A stretch of DNA of 64,000 nt from Spinellus fusiger (Eukaryota; Mucoromycota; Mucoromycetes; Mucorales; Phycomycetaceae), in contig JALLLS010000082.1 of assembly GCA_025094145.1 (NCBI GenBank), positions 62,001 through 126,000 on the forward strand. The letters run 5' to 3'. Below, piece after piece: positions 11,878-24,517 of the stretch. How positions within the stretch are numbered: the stretch's first letter is position 1; the number at the start of each line of letters is the position of its first letter. Under the pieces are notes generated by a model, which worked only from the letters and a program-made list of their open reading frames with translations, was not told the DNA's origin and searched no databases. The position numbers and the translations under genes are program-made.

Positions 11878-13389
11878 CTCAAATGCCTCTCGGTTTTGAT
11901 CCGGTGTTCCTGTTGGTTATGGGAAGCTATAGCTACATTGTTAAGGTTCTTTTTTTTTTATGTTTGTATTGTTAGTACTATCTTTTGTCTGATTGTCTGT
12001 TTTGTCCGTTTTTTTATTATTTATTATTATCTATTATTATTTTTACCTATACACTTTTTTTTGCCTATGTTATATGAAAAAAAATTCATGGATCTATTAA
12101 AAATAACATAATATAAAACACAATGAAATTTATTATCATGAAAGTCATTTTTCTCTGTTTTTTTACTCACATTTTTGTGTACTGGGTGATGGTTGTATAG
12201 TGCATATTTTCAGATAAAACATTAATTAATCAATGAAAAATAACCATTATATCAAATAAAGATTATGAAAAGACAAGATAGCAGTAGCAAGAGTACACCA
12301 AGTAGAGGTTAGGTATGGTTTCTGAATTCTACAGGACAGACGACAAACTTAGGAACCACGAATTACCCAGATAGCAACCACGTTTATTGCATATATCTCT
12401 TTAGACTATATACATTTACTATGAGACAAAAATATAGAAAATAGATACACGAGAGTAGCACAACCATTATCAATGCGTGTACACTCTTTCTTTTTTCTTT
12501 GAAAACAGTGCACAAGATTTTACAATAAACTAATGAATTCAAAAACAAAATTACCAGGAACAAAAATTACTTTTCACTCTTGATTATTTTCAGGCTTAGT
12601 AGTGCAAGTGTCATTAAGGATATTAAATAAATACCATTTCACCTCATGTCTATTATTAAGCTATAGAATATCTATTAGATATCACATCGATGCTAAGAAG
12701 AAGCAATATTAGTAAGGTCATCAGCGTGCCCTGCAGCCCGTGGCATACTGTGCGAAATCCACTCATTATTTTCTAACTGTTTCTATGTGGTTATTGGGTT
12801 GGATTTATACCCCCACCCGAAGATTGATATTAAAATAGCTATACACACCAAAAAATAGCATTGAGCTAGCTGGCAAGAGTATAAAGGCCACTGATGAACT
12901 GTCAATACTGTTGCTACGCTATACTATTTCACATCAAACGCGCAAAGGCGGCCTGTAAACTATAAGTTCCTGAACATAACATAACATATAGGAAGTATAC
13001 AACTAAATTATTTTATTTTTTAAAAAAAAAAAAAAACTAACACATACGACACCAGGCATATGCCTAGATAGAGATTGGTCAACAGAAATACAATATCAGC
13101 GGTTGAAGAACTATCGCTTCTTAATTATCTGACCAAGCACTTGCTTGTGTCAATGCAGCATGCAAGCAGAACTAAATACAGCCTTTCAAATAAATAAACA
13201 TACATAAAACCAGTGACAAATGAAAGACACCAATAAAAAGGTAGATCAAGACTAGTATCTTATTCTCATATTATATGCAATAGATATAATCACAGTCCAG
13301 GTCGCGCTGTGTACTCTATGTCTTTCTTATCTCTCTCCATTTTTCTCGCTCCATCGAGCTCCATTTCATTCCTTCTTTGTTTTAAAAAT

Positions 13390-13425
<36 letters not shown>

Positions 13426-14766
13426 ACACACAGAGCAGGTACCTGTATCATTATAGCACTGGTGCATTGGCTCTTTTTGTTGGCCACTGTAAAAATCTGT
13501 ACTATAGGAATGCAGACAAGAACAGAGGCATAGTTATTCTATCTTGTTGGATATTTAAAGGGGAGAAGAAAATCAAACAAGTCCATCTCAGTTATCTATT
13601 TAGCATCGCCCATTGAGTTTGGTCAGCCTCATGGTAGCCATAAAGCATCTCACCTAGACTTATCCATGTTCAATAGACATACCATCCTGCTTTAATCTGA
13701 ACAATAAAATGTCTGATGTTTGTTCTGGTTTTTCTGAATGCCCCTAGTGACAAGAAAAAGATAGACATCCAAACAAACAAACAAACAAATAAACAAACAC
13801 AGACTCTGACGATCCAACTAACAACTCCCACTGTATATGCTAGTCTCACTATTATGAAATATAATGATTTTTCACTGTATTCTTGTACATGGTAACATAG
13901 TGTTGAAGAAAGAGAGTTTTTCAAGAGACTATTAATGTATATAGGTTCATACACTGAAAATAAAATACAGTGTAATAAGCTATAGATGGCTTTGCTCGAG
14001 AGAAGAATGATGGCTGTTCCATACAACTATTGTAACCTGTACTGGGGCTGTGACAAGTTATATTTCATGAATTTGTTATTGATTTTTAATAGAGTATCTG
14101 CAGATCTATGGGTTGAAGAGTAAAGTTGATATTGCCAGTCATTATTAGGGTAAATCACTTTTTCCATAGACAGGGTGTATGTTCTAAATTATAAACTCAT
14201 ACATAATAAAAAGTCAATTATTCAATATGAAGAGCATAGTCCAATACTTGATCCAAGTCAATGATTGATTATAGTATAGTATAGGATACTATAGGATACT
14301 ATTGTATTTACTGCCATTAACATTACCATTAACATCGATTTTTGCTGTGAGCAATCTTGTTACATCTTTACTAAAAAAAACTGACCACTAAAATTATTCA
14401 GTCACTCTGTTCCTGCTACTGCTCCTGCTACTGTTCCTGATGGTAGCACTTTGATTCGTATGGTCAAACGAAATATTATTAGTACTCATCAGTTCAACTC
14501 AATAGAGAAAGAGAGAGAGAGAAAAGTGTCTATGCGGGGCACGTCTTTTCTATTACTAGTAAGAGTGAATCCATAAGAATACAACTCAGGCTTTCTCACT
14601 TAATTGTGGGTGGTATTTTCTGTCTACTGTCTCTCCTAGTAAATAAAGACTTTCTCTTGTACATACATCTGTGTCTGTATCTATTAGAAAACCCCAACTT
14701 TACTGTATCTTTTGCTCAAAAGGCGAGTCGGAAAAGAAGCACTGCTGTGAATAACTTGAGAAACTT

Positions 14767-15484
14767 CACTATAATAAGTTATATGAAATATTGCTCAATA
14801 ATAATACAATAGATAATATCATACTTTCATTAATTTTTGATGAAGAATTAAGGGATTAAAATAAATACATCATACAATTCTTATAGTATTCTAATGTTAA
14901 ATACAATAACTAATAATAAACCATTATATTGATTGATATATTATTGGCTTACTCTCATTATTTGACTCAATTTCTTACTCTTTAGCTTAACAAATTATTT
15001 AGCAAGTGTTAGTAGATTATCATATAACACTAGACAGTGTAATATCTTTTGTATAAAAAATTAAGACAATTTATCACTTTAGATAGTTTACCTGCAACAC
15101 AGGGTTCTATTAGTCATTCAACTAAGGCTCTGAAAATAACTGTGAAGAAAGAAGGATAAACCAATAGTCCTGGACTTTTTATTAGTTTTAGTAGTATCTT
15201 GCTGACTATGTAGTATTTTTAGTTCAGAGAAATAGATAGAAGTACAATAAATAATAAATAAATAGTTTTTTATTTATTTTTAAAATTAGCAATATTGAAT
15301 AGTATCAGCTACTGTTTACCATCCATTGATGTAATAATGTTGTCAATAGCTTCTTGGTTTCAAAGGTATTTAGTTAGTTAACATACAATTAACTCTGCTC
15401 TTTTATTTAACTTCTTTGTCATTTTTTTATACTTCTAATATAGTCTAATGATTACTACAAATAGAATAACTTGTCATAAATCAC
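14767..15484. other. AT-rich spacer, no gene seen
   Basis: This stretch follows the outer edge of the right arm. All frames are closed by frequent stops. Nothing recognisable is seen apart from AT-rich runs. Confidence 0.6.
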
Positions 15485-15630
15485 CACCATAAGGCATACA
15501 TTCTAATACAGACTGTTGAATTTTCATGATATCTCTAAAAGCTCTATCAACTACATTAAATACGCTACGACTTATCATGGATGCTTCATCCCAGACTAAT
15601 ACTTTTTGGCTGTTTTTACCATTTTTCATT
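15485..15630 (-). pseudogene. Helicase fragment, Helitron/PIF1-like relic
   Basis: On the minus strand a short frame reads KVLVWDEASMISRS, then FNVVDRAFRDIM and MPYGGDL. This matches the Walker-B block of Helitron and PIF1-type helicases, where W-D-E-x-x-M is followed by V-D-x-x-x-R-D-I and then P-F-G-G. The Walker-A motif and the replication initiator (HUH) domain were not found nearby, and the frame stops right after GGDL. It is therefore a relic, most likely of a Helitron. A cellular PIF1 pseudogene is the alternative. Confidence 0.5.
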
Positions 15631-17811
15631 TGCTATTTTTTCACTTTTATTTAATAAACAAGATATTAGTGTTTATTTGTTAATGTTTCATATAGCCATA
15701 CATACCTTAGGCTTATGACCATGCTATAAGAAATCAAATGGCTGAAATATAATACACATATACACTTAGAATATAACAAATAAAGAGAAAATAACATAGT
15801 ATGAAAAAAGTAACATAAACTCTTTATCAAGGGAAGATATATGACATGTATGAATAAATAAAGACAATAAATAAAAATCTAGAAAGGACTGTATATAGAT
15901 GAAGGAATATATAATACTAAAAAGAAGGGGATGCCTTCCTATGATGATCAGAACTCTAATGAAAGATGCTCCCAGCAACTCAGATAATCCTTGGGTAAAC
16001 CATTATATATCAACATAACTATTAAAAGGCCATACATAATAACATTATCGTGAATGTGTTATGATATAACACATTATATTTAATGGTTCTTTCTTTTATC
16101 TATTCATTCGAACAGGTTGGTTTATCTTTAACTTATTTAACCTTTTACACTTACTTAAACACAAGACTTTGTAAAAGTATATTACTTTTTTACCATTTGA
16201 AGAACAAGGAATAAAGCATTGGGACTAGTTGCATGAAAATTAAAGTACAATCACTCTCTCAATTAAATCGTCTCAATGACTATGAGCTCTCACTATTTGA
16301 TACGTTGGTATTCTAATCCTAATGGTACATGTGTGTTTTTAGATAACAAAGACAACTCTTCAATATAAAGAACATGTATTAACTTTCATGAGATTGTAGT
16401 ACAAATAAATTTCAAATGAGTCTACCCTTTATTTGATTTAACAAGTATGAGTTTTCAATGCTCAAAAAGTATATACTCGGCGTACTTCCTCAATGACCCG
16501 CGCCATTTGTGAAATATGATTACTTTTTCTTGTGTATGTGAAGTTTATTTACTGTTTATGGTAGCCACTTAGCATGGAACCCCAATGGCCCCACAAAAAA
16601 TGTACGCTTTATAACTTCAGCCACTACTATCTGTCAGGCTCATATTGTAACAATATAATTAGTTAAGTCAATAGAGTGGGTACTTTTATTTTAAACCTAA
16701 AAAGAAATTCACATTGTTAGTCATACCCCTTAGGATATTCTATTTTTCAATATCTTAAGGCTGGATATACTTTTGTTCTTCCTTTCTGTTTTTTGTTTTA
16801 TTTAGCCTTATTTCATCATTGGCCCTAATTTTTATTGTTTTAGGGTATGTAATATCTTGTAAGCTTTTAGCCCATTCTAGACATTAAATGGATCTCTTGT
16901 TACTTTGTTTACAAGCAAATAAAATTATTAACATCACATGCTTATACTTGGTGGGGAATAGTAATGATTTCTTTTTCTTTACACTTATTAAGATATATCA
17001 TATCTATTATTAGTCTTTAAGTTTTATACTACACATCCAAAGATTTTTCTGGCCTTTAAGCGGTGATATGTCCTTCCTTTTAAGTCACAACGAAATTCCC
17101 TTTTATGGAAAAATGTTTAAAATCAAAGGTTTGCAAGTATCTGTAATAAAGAATACTAAGGTTATCAACAAGACCACTAGAGAGATAAATGTATAGATTT
17201 TCTGTCTCTAGCAGAGACAAAGAAATAGGGTATTATTACAAAGGCTAGTCTAGAGAAATCAAAGAGGGTACATGAATAGGGACACAACACACGCTTTGAG
17301 CACAACGGGTAACTAGGCAACTGCTCTTTAAGCAATTCTTTTCTTTCTAAAATGTTGTTGTAATCTGCATTACTTTGGTGGTTCTGATTAAGCAAATGAC
17401 TTGTGAAATTTCGTTTTGTTCTCTTCTGCTCAGATATTAATACCTGCCAACCACACTGTCTGTTATTCTTCATAACTTCTACCCTCTTTATTTTGTTTGC
17501 CCTTGTCTGGCATATAAACCAACAGTTGTGATCTGGCGAGTTTTTGTGCATGTTTATTATGTCTGACATGTTAGTCAGTTTCTATTTTATTTTTATTTTT
17601 ATTTTAATAAACCCAGTGAATCTGTTACAATGTTCAAGGAGTTAATACACACAATTATCATAAGAACCTTAGATCAGAAAACTGAATAAGAAAAAGGACA
17701 TCATACCAAGCGTCATCACTTGTGTAAAAATTATACATCAACCTCCCAGTAAGGGATGTCTAACCATAATCTAGCTGTTATTAGATATGTTTCTAATATC
17801 TTTTTTTACAG
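15631..17811. other. Spacer between helicase relic and Fanzor, no gene seen
   Basis: AT-rich. One minus-strand frame of about 130 codons at 17177-17569 is open but resembles nothing I know, and I do not count it as a gene. The stretch 17580-17810 ends in a pyrimidine run and TTTACAG, a good acceptor for the first readable Fanzor block. Confidence 0.5.
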
Positions 17812-20270
17812 TCGGTACAAGTGGTAAAAGAAAAACCTTTACAGAAAAACAAGACTCTGAAAGATTAAATAAACAGGCCAGGTGGTTATCAGACAAGTAA
17901 GAAGCCCCAATAGCAAGATGTTCTAGCTGTGGAACAGTAGGCCACAACACATCAAGATCACCTTTATGCCCCCCACAGAAAACCTACAAAAACTCAGCAA
18001 GTCGGTGATTTACTAGGAAAGCACATATCAGTGACAAGAAAGATAAAACTTGAAACAATATTGAGGCCCGAATACCATGGACAATTGACAAATAGAATTA
18101 TCAACATGTATAGCATGCCTCGAGACGTTATGTTCTGTTCACAAATTTTCGTAAACTACTACATTCTATGCCAGAATGATCAACCTGTAAACAATAAGAT
18201 ATACACTCAAAATTTCTGTTATTCCGTGGCACAGCGGGTTTTGAACAAGACAGTAACCAACAGAAGCAGTATTATTCACAACTTGTTTTTTGGGAAAGCT
18301 TTTCAGTCAGATATCCACAAGTCAAATATGACGGTCATAAAGATCCTGGTTATTCACAATGTTTATCCGCTGCCTACGTGGAAATGACCGCTGTATACAC
18401 AAATATAGTTGTTGAGTGTTTCGAGTCAAGAGTTAAGAACTATCTATTTTACTCAGTAAAATTATTGTTCGAAGAGGTAAAACATTTATATACGTATTTA
18501 CAGTCAATCGAATATACATTCTAATATCCTTATTTCATCAATATAGCCAAAAATGAAATACATAAGGAGAATAGTGAATGAATATTGCTACCAGTTTATC
18601 TGTGGTGGTACAGCTATATGGCCCGTGGAAGATAGCACTAGAGTACATGCATCAAATGATCAAAGAGCTGTTATAGACGCATTATGTACAGAACTGTCTG
18701 CAATCAATATTCCTAAACCAGTTACTCAAGTTCGTCTATCTGCTAATCCTGGTGCTTACATTCCAATGCTCAGAGAGATTTTAAGAAGATGTGAACAACT
18801 ACACCAAGATCGCCGACAAGATCAACTACACCAGCAAGCTCTACAAGAAAAGCTGCCTCATCTATTCTCTTTGTTTCCAGTACTTTCCTTGAAGTGGAGA
18901 TTCATAACAATAAATCCAAAAAACCTTCTATCGCTATTTGGCCTAAAACCAAAAGGCACTTACCTAGAGAACTTGGATTTATTCAATACAGTATTTGACT
19001 TGAAAAGACTCAAGATAGACAGGTAAGCAAAAAACATACACATGTATACATTGGAATCTCCACTTACATAAAAAACTATATATTGGCTATGGTCTGGAGA
19101 ACCTACAAGATCCAAACAGAACAAGAAAACTTGCCTTTTCAAATCTCCTAAGAAGTGACGGGTTTACAGCAGATGTGGTTCTATACAAGAAAGTAAATCA
19201 AGGAGCAGACGACTACAGCTACAGCTGCAACTAAGTAATTGATGTTGAGCCTGTCGGAAAGACAGTTGAGCAATAAGAGCTTGACCAATTTTCTTTGTGT
19301 GGTGTTGATCTTGGTCGAAAACATATATTTGCTGCTGTATTCGGGGAAACAGAGCAAACACATATCAAAAGATGTTCAACCAAAAAATATTACACTATGA
19401 CTGGGTCAGTTCGAATTACAAAAAAAACAACACAAAGAATGAATCAAGAGGGTTTGACAGACGTCTTTTTAAATATCCTTACAAGCAAAACCGCCTCTAT
19501 AACCTCATACTTGGGTTATGTATCTTATATATATATATTATATTTACAGCAGACACTAGCCTTCAACAACAACAACAATAACACTGATGAGACACGTCTC
19601 CATCTATATCAAGGTGTACAGAGAGCACGTGAAGAGATGGTCAATATATTAGTCAATAAAGGCAGAAAATACAATAAGTATAGAAGAAAAACAAAGTAAA
19701 ATCGAGAGATTAAAATAACAAAGAAGAAAGGAAAGAGGAAGGTGCCAGTGCAAGAGTAATATGACATACATAGAGAGTATGTTAATATATTTTGAACTAA
19801 TTATTTTTACTGTTTTATTAGTGAGAAGGGGTTTTGGCGCCCAAAAAGTTTTGAGTATGATCCTACCAAGATACCTGTAATTGCTTATGGCATAGGAATG
19901 CAAGGAAAAGAGGAAGCCAAGTTTAAAGGTCATCGTGTTGGTTTGCCAAGAATTCTATATCAATCATTGAAAAAAAAGACAAAAGGATGGAGATCTTGTG
20001 GTTGATGTTGATGAGTCTAAAATATCGAGAGTAAATGTGATTGACTTCTCACCCAATATGAAAAGCTCTTTTAACAGTTACTCTGTTTTATTTTTTGTTC
20101 TCAAGATCTGCCACACTTGCAACACAAACAGCCTCACCGAGGTATTAGTAAATTTCAACAGTATCCACGCTTGCCAAGGTTGTGGAATTATTTGGAACAG
20201 GGATGTGAATGCATCAAAGGATATCTATACAATTGCAGAAGAGGTTTTAAAGGGTCACCACCGACCAGTT
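17812..20270 (+). pseudogene. Fanzor (eukaryotic TnpB-like RNA-guided nuclease), broken
   Basis: Consecutive blocks on the plus strand follow Fanzor order. A zinc knuckle (RCSSCGTVGHN, near 17930) comes first, then an N-terminal region (KIKLETILRPEYHGQ, near 18045). Next are a conserved block before the nuclease (LFSLFPVLSLKWRFI, near 18870) and FSNLLRSDGFTADVVLYKK (near 19140). RuvC-I is GVDLGRKHIFAAVF with Asp at 19307. A bridge-like block (LYQGVQRAREEMV, near 19610) and GIGMQGKEEAKFKG (near 19890) follow. RuvC-II is VVDVDESKIS with Glu at 20013. The zinc ribbon is CHTC and CQGCG, and RuvC-III is NRDVNASKDI with Asp at 20202. The blocks lie in different frames, with stops at about 17898, 18010 and 19230 and shifts near 18327 and 19990. 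Some breaks may be introns (GT-AG candidates at 18477-18545 and from 19023), but several are not, so I call it a pseudogene. Confidence 0.82.
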
Positions 20271-20369
20271 CCACTATGTCGAGAAGAATGGATATTTATA
20301 TTCATATTATATATCGCCACATCGAAAGTGGTTTCCTGTGGGATTCAGATATCTACAGGTAAATTATAA

Positions 20370-22773
20370 TAATAATCTTTATTTAAAAACTAACATAAAT
20401 ATATTTTAATTTATTTTTGCTCCTTTTCAAATCAATTTGTCATTTTAAAACAATTGTAGTTCGACAATTTCTTTTTATATCCTAAAGATCTCCTAGTGTG
20501 TAGAAAGGTACTACAATAGTCTTGTGGTACTCTCCCTATTCTTTTCAAATAAATTATCTAATTAAGCATCTATTTTTTTATATCACAAAATATTCATGAT
20601 AAAATATAAAATATACAAAGAAATGTATATGAGGTATTATTATGTTAAATAGTATCTTAGATGTGGTCTAATGTTTTATTGATCTATGGATACATACTAT
20701 TGAATAGATAAATTAGGGATTATTCATTGCTGTGGACCTTTCTATCATAATCAGTAGAGTATAAGAGATGTATACATTTCAAGTTTTTCGTATGAGTAAA
20801 TAAAAGAAGGGCAATATGGCTTTGTTCGCCAAAATGTTTTACAAGAAAAAAGGATACTAAACCTAATAGTTATAATTGGTTTTTATTATTTATTATCATG
20901 AATAAAATCACGAGTAAGAGATGTGCATATAAATATATATTCTAATTGTAACAGTAAAAACATGAGTAAATACTTCTATACTGTTATTACACAGGTATCA
21001 TAAGGTGAAGAAACACTTTATTGGTCACTTGAAAATAGTGTTATATTTTTTCTCCTTGATGTTGACAAGAAAAGTAATGCCTCATACGGTATCCCAATGA
21101 GTTTGTTGAATGTCCACACAGGTTTTTATTTTTATTTATTTTTATTTTATTTTTATTTTATTTATTTTTTATTTTATAAAAAACCCTGACTCGATATGGT
21201 GTGGATGATATTTAGTTTACTACAGACAGTGATCAATAGCCCCTATACTTCCAATCACAACAGCAGCAAATGAAATCCCTGTTCTACTCCACTTTCTAAC
21301 GACAAGAATTAACTCATTAGATGTTCTATCTCACTATTGGCCCTTATCTGATTATTTACTCAGAAATGCTGTTTTCTTTTTTCTTCAAAAGATAGAGTAG
21401 AGAATATTATGAAAAGACTGATATTTTTAATGAATACCAAATATATATCTTTGATGGCACTTGAATTAATTTAGTACCTGTCTATGATAACTGAAAACAA
21501 ACTATAAAGAATAGTTAGTATCTTGACATCCTTGGCTGTTGAATTGAATTCAATGATTATATCAACCCTGTGTCTCTTTATTATTTAATGGATAGGCCAT
21601 ATACTAGTTGACAGATGTATATTGAATCAAAAATTCTTTTGACTACATGGACTACTCATCTTATCTTTGGACTAGTAATGAAGAGAGTCCATTTTCTTAA
21701 TAGAAGTCTACTTTTCTCTATTATGAAGTTTTCATTGTAAATATCTCAAACTCATAGAACTCTTTAATCTACAAGCAAATAATAATAATAAAAAGTAAAA
21801 GCATGGGACTGTAGATGGATACTCGAATAAAAGAATATATAAACACAGCTCTTTAAATATTTAAATTGCATTGGTATAAAGAGAAAGAGAAAAGAATATT
21901 GGTAATATGAATATTCACAAGTTAGTTGGTGCATTAGCATAAGGGTTGAGAATAGTGTGTAATACCAACGAATAAAACTCAATAGACTACTCACTCTTCA
22001 GAAAAAGAAGAAATAAGTAGTCTACAGATGGTTGTGACGACACACACTCATACACCCTGATCTATCATAGCCAATAGTCCAAAGAGAACACTCTCCCTTG
22101 CCCAATCACCCACTCTTAGCTCAGAAAAGAGTGCACCTATAATTTTAACTGTGCTACTAATCAACTGTTCTTGAGAGAGAGAAAAGAGGGATAAGGTCTT
22201 AAAAAGTGACAAATAGACATATATTTTCTTTTGAATCTACAAAGAGTATACCACTCATTGAATCTTAGTCAGTGCATATCTTTCTCATTAGATGTGGTTG
22301 TGTCTATAATCTTATTGAAACAACGCAGTCTATCATTAATACATGCACTATCCGTGGATGGATGGGCCAATGTCTCTATGAATAGATGCTTACTGAGTCT
22401 AGACACCTCTATTGTTCCTTATTGGTAGAGTTAACAAGTGGTACGTAGGAAAAAGAAGCAATAATACACAACTTCTATTAAGATAGCTCACGAGAAAATA
22501 ATATTTAAAAAGGCCTCTAACCTTATCTATTAATACCAACAGAGTTTTTTTTTTACAAATGGAACATAGCAACAACACACCATGAATGAATGGAAAGAAT
22601 GAATGAATGGAAAAATAAATAATCTCTAGCACAGAATGCAATATCATTGATAGAGAATTTTCTTATTGAATGTTGGACTTATTTACAGTGTAGTGTGTGT
22701 CTTTCTTTGTTAGCCTATTTTTGATGTTTTGAAACCACATGGGTATTCTATGGATAATGATACTCTCTTTCAT
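20370..22773. other. Spacer after Fanzor, no gene seen
   Basis: AT-rich with a T-rich low-complexity run at 21122-21180. No coding frame is convincing. If the Fanzor once had a guide RNA, its template should lie at the start of this stretch, beyond the last RuvC motif; I cannot identify a structure by eye. Confidence 0.5.
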
Positions 22774-23171
22774 ACCAATGCCAATACTAATACTAATACT
22801 AATACTAATACTAATACTTAATACTGATACTGATACTGATACTGATACTGATACTGATACTGATACTGATACTGATACTGATACTGATACTGATACTGAT
22901 ACTGATACTATTACTAATACTAATACTAATACTAATACTGATACTGATACTGATACTGATACTAATACTAATACTAATACTATTACTATTACTATTACTA
23001 TTACTATTACTATTACTATTACTATTACTATTACTATTACTATTACTATTACTATTACTATTACTATTACTATTACTATTACTATTACTATTACTATTAC
23101 TATTACTATTACTATTACTATTACTATTACTATTACTATTACTATTACTATTACTTAATACTAATACCAAT
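22774..23171. repeat. Compound hexanucleotide array (TACTRA/TACTAT family)
   Basis: About 400 bp of perfect six-base units occur in blocks: TAATAC, then about 14 units of TGATAC, then mixed TAATAC and TGATAC, then about 28 units of TATTAC, ending in CTTAATACTAATACC. Unit length never changes, so both strands stay open as dipeptide repeats (Asp-Thr, Asn-Thr and Ile-Thr on plus). These frames have no start context and are not genes. Confidence 0.95.
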
Positions 23172-23819
23172 AAAACCCTTTTAATGCTACAATTAAATTA
23201 CTTTGCCACAAAATAAGTAGACTAAAATTACAGGCGAATCAGGGTCTGAGGCTAAATACACCTAAAAGCCCATTCACTTGTTATTACTGTTATTGTTATT
23301 ACTTGAACTTAGATAGATATATATAATAATTATTTATTTATAATACTATCTCTTTCCAATATTCTTCTACTCTTAATATTCGTACTATAAGTATTAGTCT
23401 TCTAATAGTATCATTCACAGTAATAAGAATGTGTGTCCAACCACTCTTAGACTTGTAGATTAAGACTGCCTATTCCCAAATAAATTGATACAGAATGAAT
23501 CTCCGTCATGACTTGCATTTTGATCCAACTTAAGCAGTCCCCTCTGCATTGAAACAGTCACTTTATTCAACTAGTCGGGGATTGTATTAGTACCCCGAAC
23601 TAAGTGGTCCAAGATTGGCAATGAGACCATCCATTTTTAGGGGAGAGAGGAACAAGAAGATTGACCGATACAACCGACGACTGAATTGATTCCTCACAAT
23701 AGGCAAGTGAGAAAATTTGCTTATAAAAGAGCATGGGCTCTTAAAGATGGGGCTTTCATTCCTCTTTTTCTTTCTTTTTCCCTCTCATTAGCTTTCTCTG
23801 TATCTTTTATTGATCTGTC
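23172..23819. other. Spacer and promoter region of the small gene downstream
   Basis: No gene is seen. A pyrimidine-rich tract (23757-23790) lies just upstream of the start codon at 23820, as is common in fungal promoters. Confidence 0.5.
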
Positions 23820-24323
23820 ATGGCATTCCAATTGGACAAGCGTAAGCATCTTGATCCTTGTCAGATTGCCTTAATGAATTTAATTTAGGTTTTTCTGCTC
23901 AATCGACATCAGCCAAGCGCAGTATGGACGATGACAATGAAAGACAAGTAAGAATTGCATGGTGTACTATTTAAAGAATATATATAAATATAAAAGAATG
24001 GAATCAGTAGTAGTTGAGTAGATTAGTCTATGAGTCTAGTAAGAACAAACAATGGTCAATAGTCAATGGTCAATGCATATAGACTAACAATTGCATTTTC
24101 ATTCTAGTTCAATGGCACGAAGAAATTCAATTCCACTTGTTCCGTAATGTACGATCCTCTTCCTATTTCTCCTTTACCCTCCATCACGTACGCCTCTCCA
24201 GACTACCGACCCCCTCCTCGAGAAGACGCTCTTTGGCTCCAATCCACTATCCAATCTCCCATTGAAGATTTGACAGACAATTATATTTCAACTTCATGCC
24301 AGGAAGATTATATTATGACTTGA
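23820..24323 (+). CDS. Small protein of unknown function, three exons
   Basis: My model has exons 23820-23841, 23889-23947 and 24108-24323, giving 98 aa. The start ATG follows a pyrimidine-rich tract, and the introns have GTAAGC/TTTAG and GTAAGA/TCTAG ends. The phases fit, and only this joining keeps the last exon in its protein-like frame. The protein begins MAFQLDKRFSAQS, has an acidic SMDDDNERQ segment, a proline-rich middle (DPLPISPLPS, RPPPRED) and an acidic end (IEDLTDN). There is no signal peptide, membrane segment or known domain. It looks disordered. I do not recognise it. It lies 195 bp upstream of the secreted esterase-like gene on the same strand. Confidence 0.6.
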
Positions 24324-24517
24324 TGCTATCTATGAATAACTTCCACTATGTATCTGCATTTTAGTTATGGATGTATATATTCCTATATATAATGTGTAAA
24401 TAAGATATAAAAATAAAATAAAAAAAAGCCTCTTGGAATGATGCAAAATGATTAAAAAAAACTGTTGGGCTGACTCTGAATCCTTGTCTCTTTTTCTTCT
24501 TTTCCCCCTTTTTTTCC

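Larger units (their letters stand above)
10454..14766 (-). repeat. Right arm of giant inverted repeat (4.3 kb)
   Basis: This is the reverse complement of 3999-8308, three bases longer. Read against the left arm it is collinear from the inner edge (GAATCT at 10454) to the outer edge (GAAACTT at 14766), after which similarity stops at once. The spacer of 2145 bp is single-copy apart from its transposon. With the spacer, the structure spans 10.8 kb and could form a cruciform or a long hairpin transcript. Confidence 0.95.

Noticed and set aside
3999..14766. Whole inverted repeat as one transposon with long terminal repeats
   Set aside because: No target-site duplication, no known terminal motif and no transposase specific to the arms; the only transposase belongs to a small element in the spacer with its own ends.
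17177..17569. 130-codon minus-strand frame upstream of Fanzor
   Set aside because: No recognisable motif, and it lies in relic-rich sequence; it is likely chance.
15485..20270. A CRISPR-like system
   Set aside because: No direct-repeat/spacer array is present. The nuclease motifs fit Fanzor, which uses a single guide RNA and no array.
22739..23170. Long open frames of Asp-Thr, Asn-Thr, Ile-Thr and, on minus, Ser-Asn/Ser-Ile repeats
   Set aside because: They are products of a six-base tandem repeat open in several frames, without a start context or flanking coding sequence.
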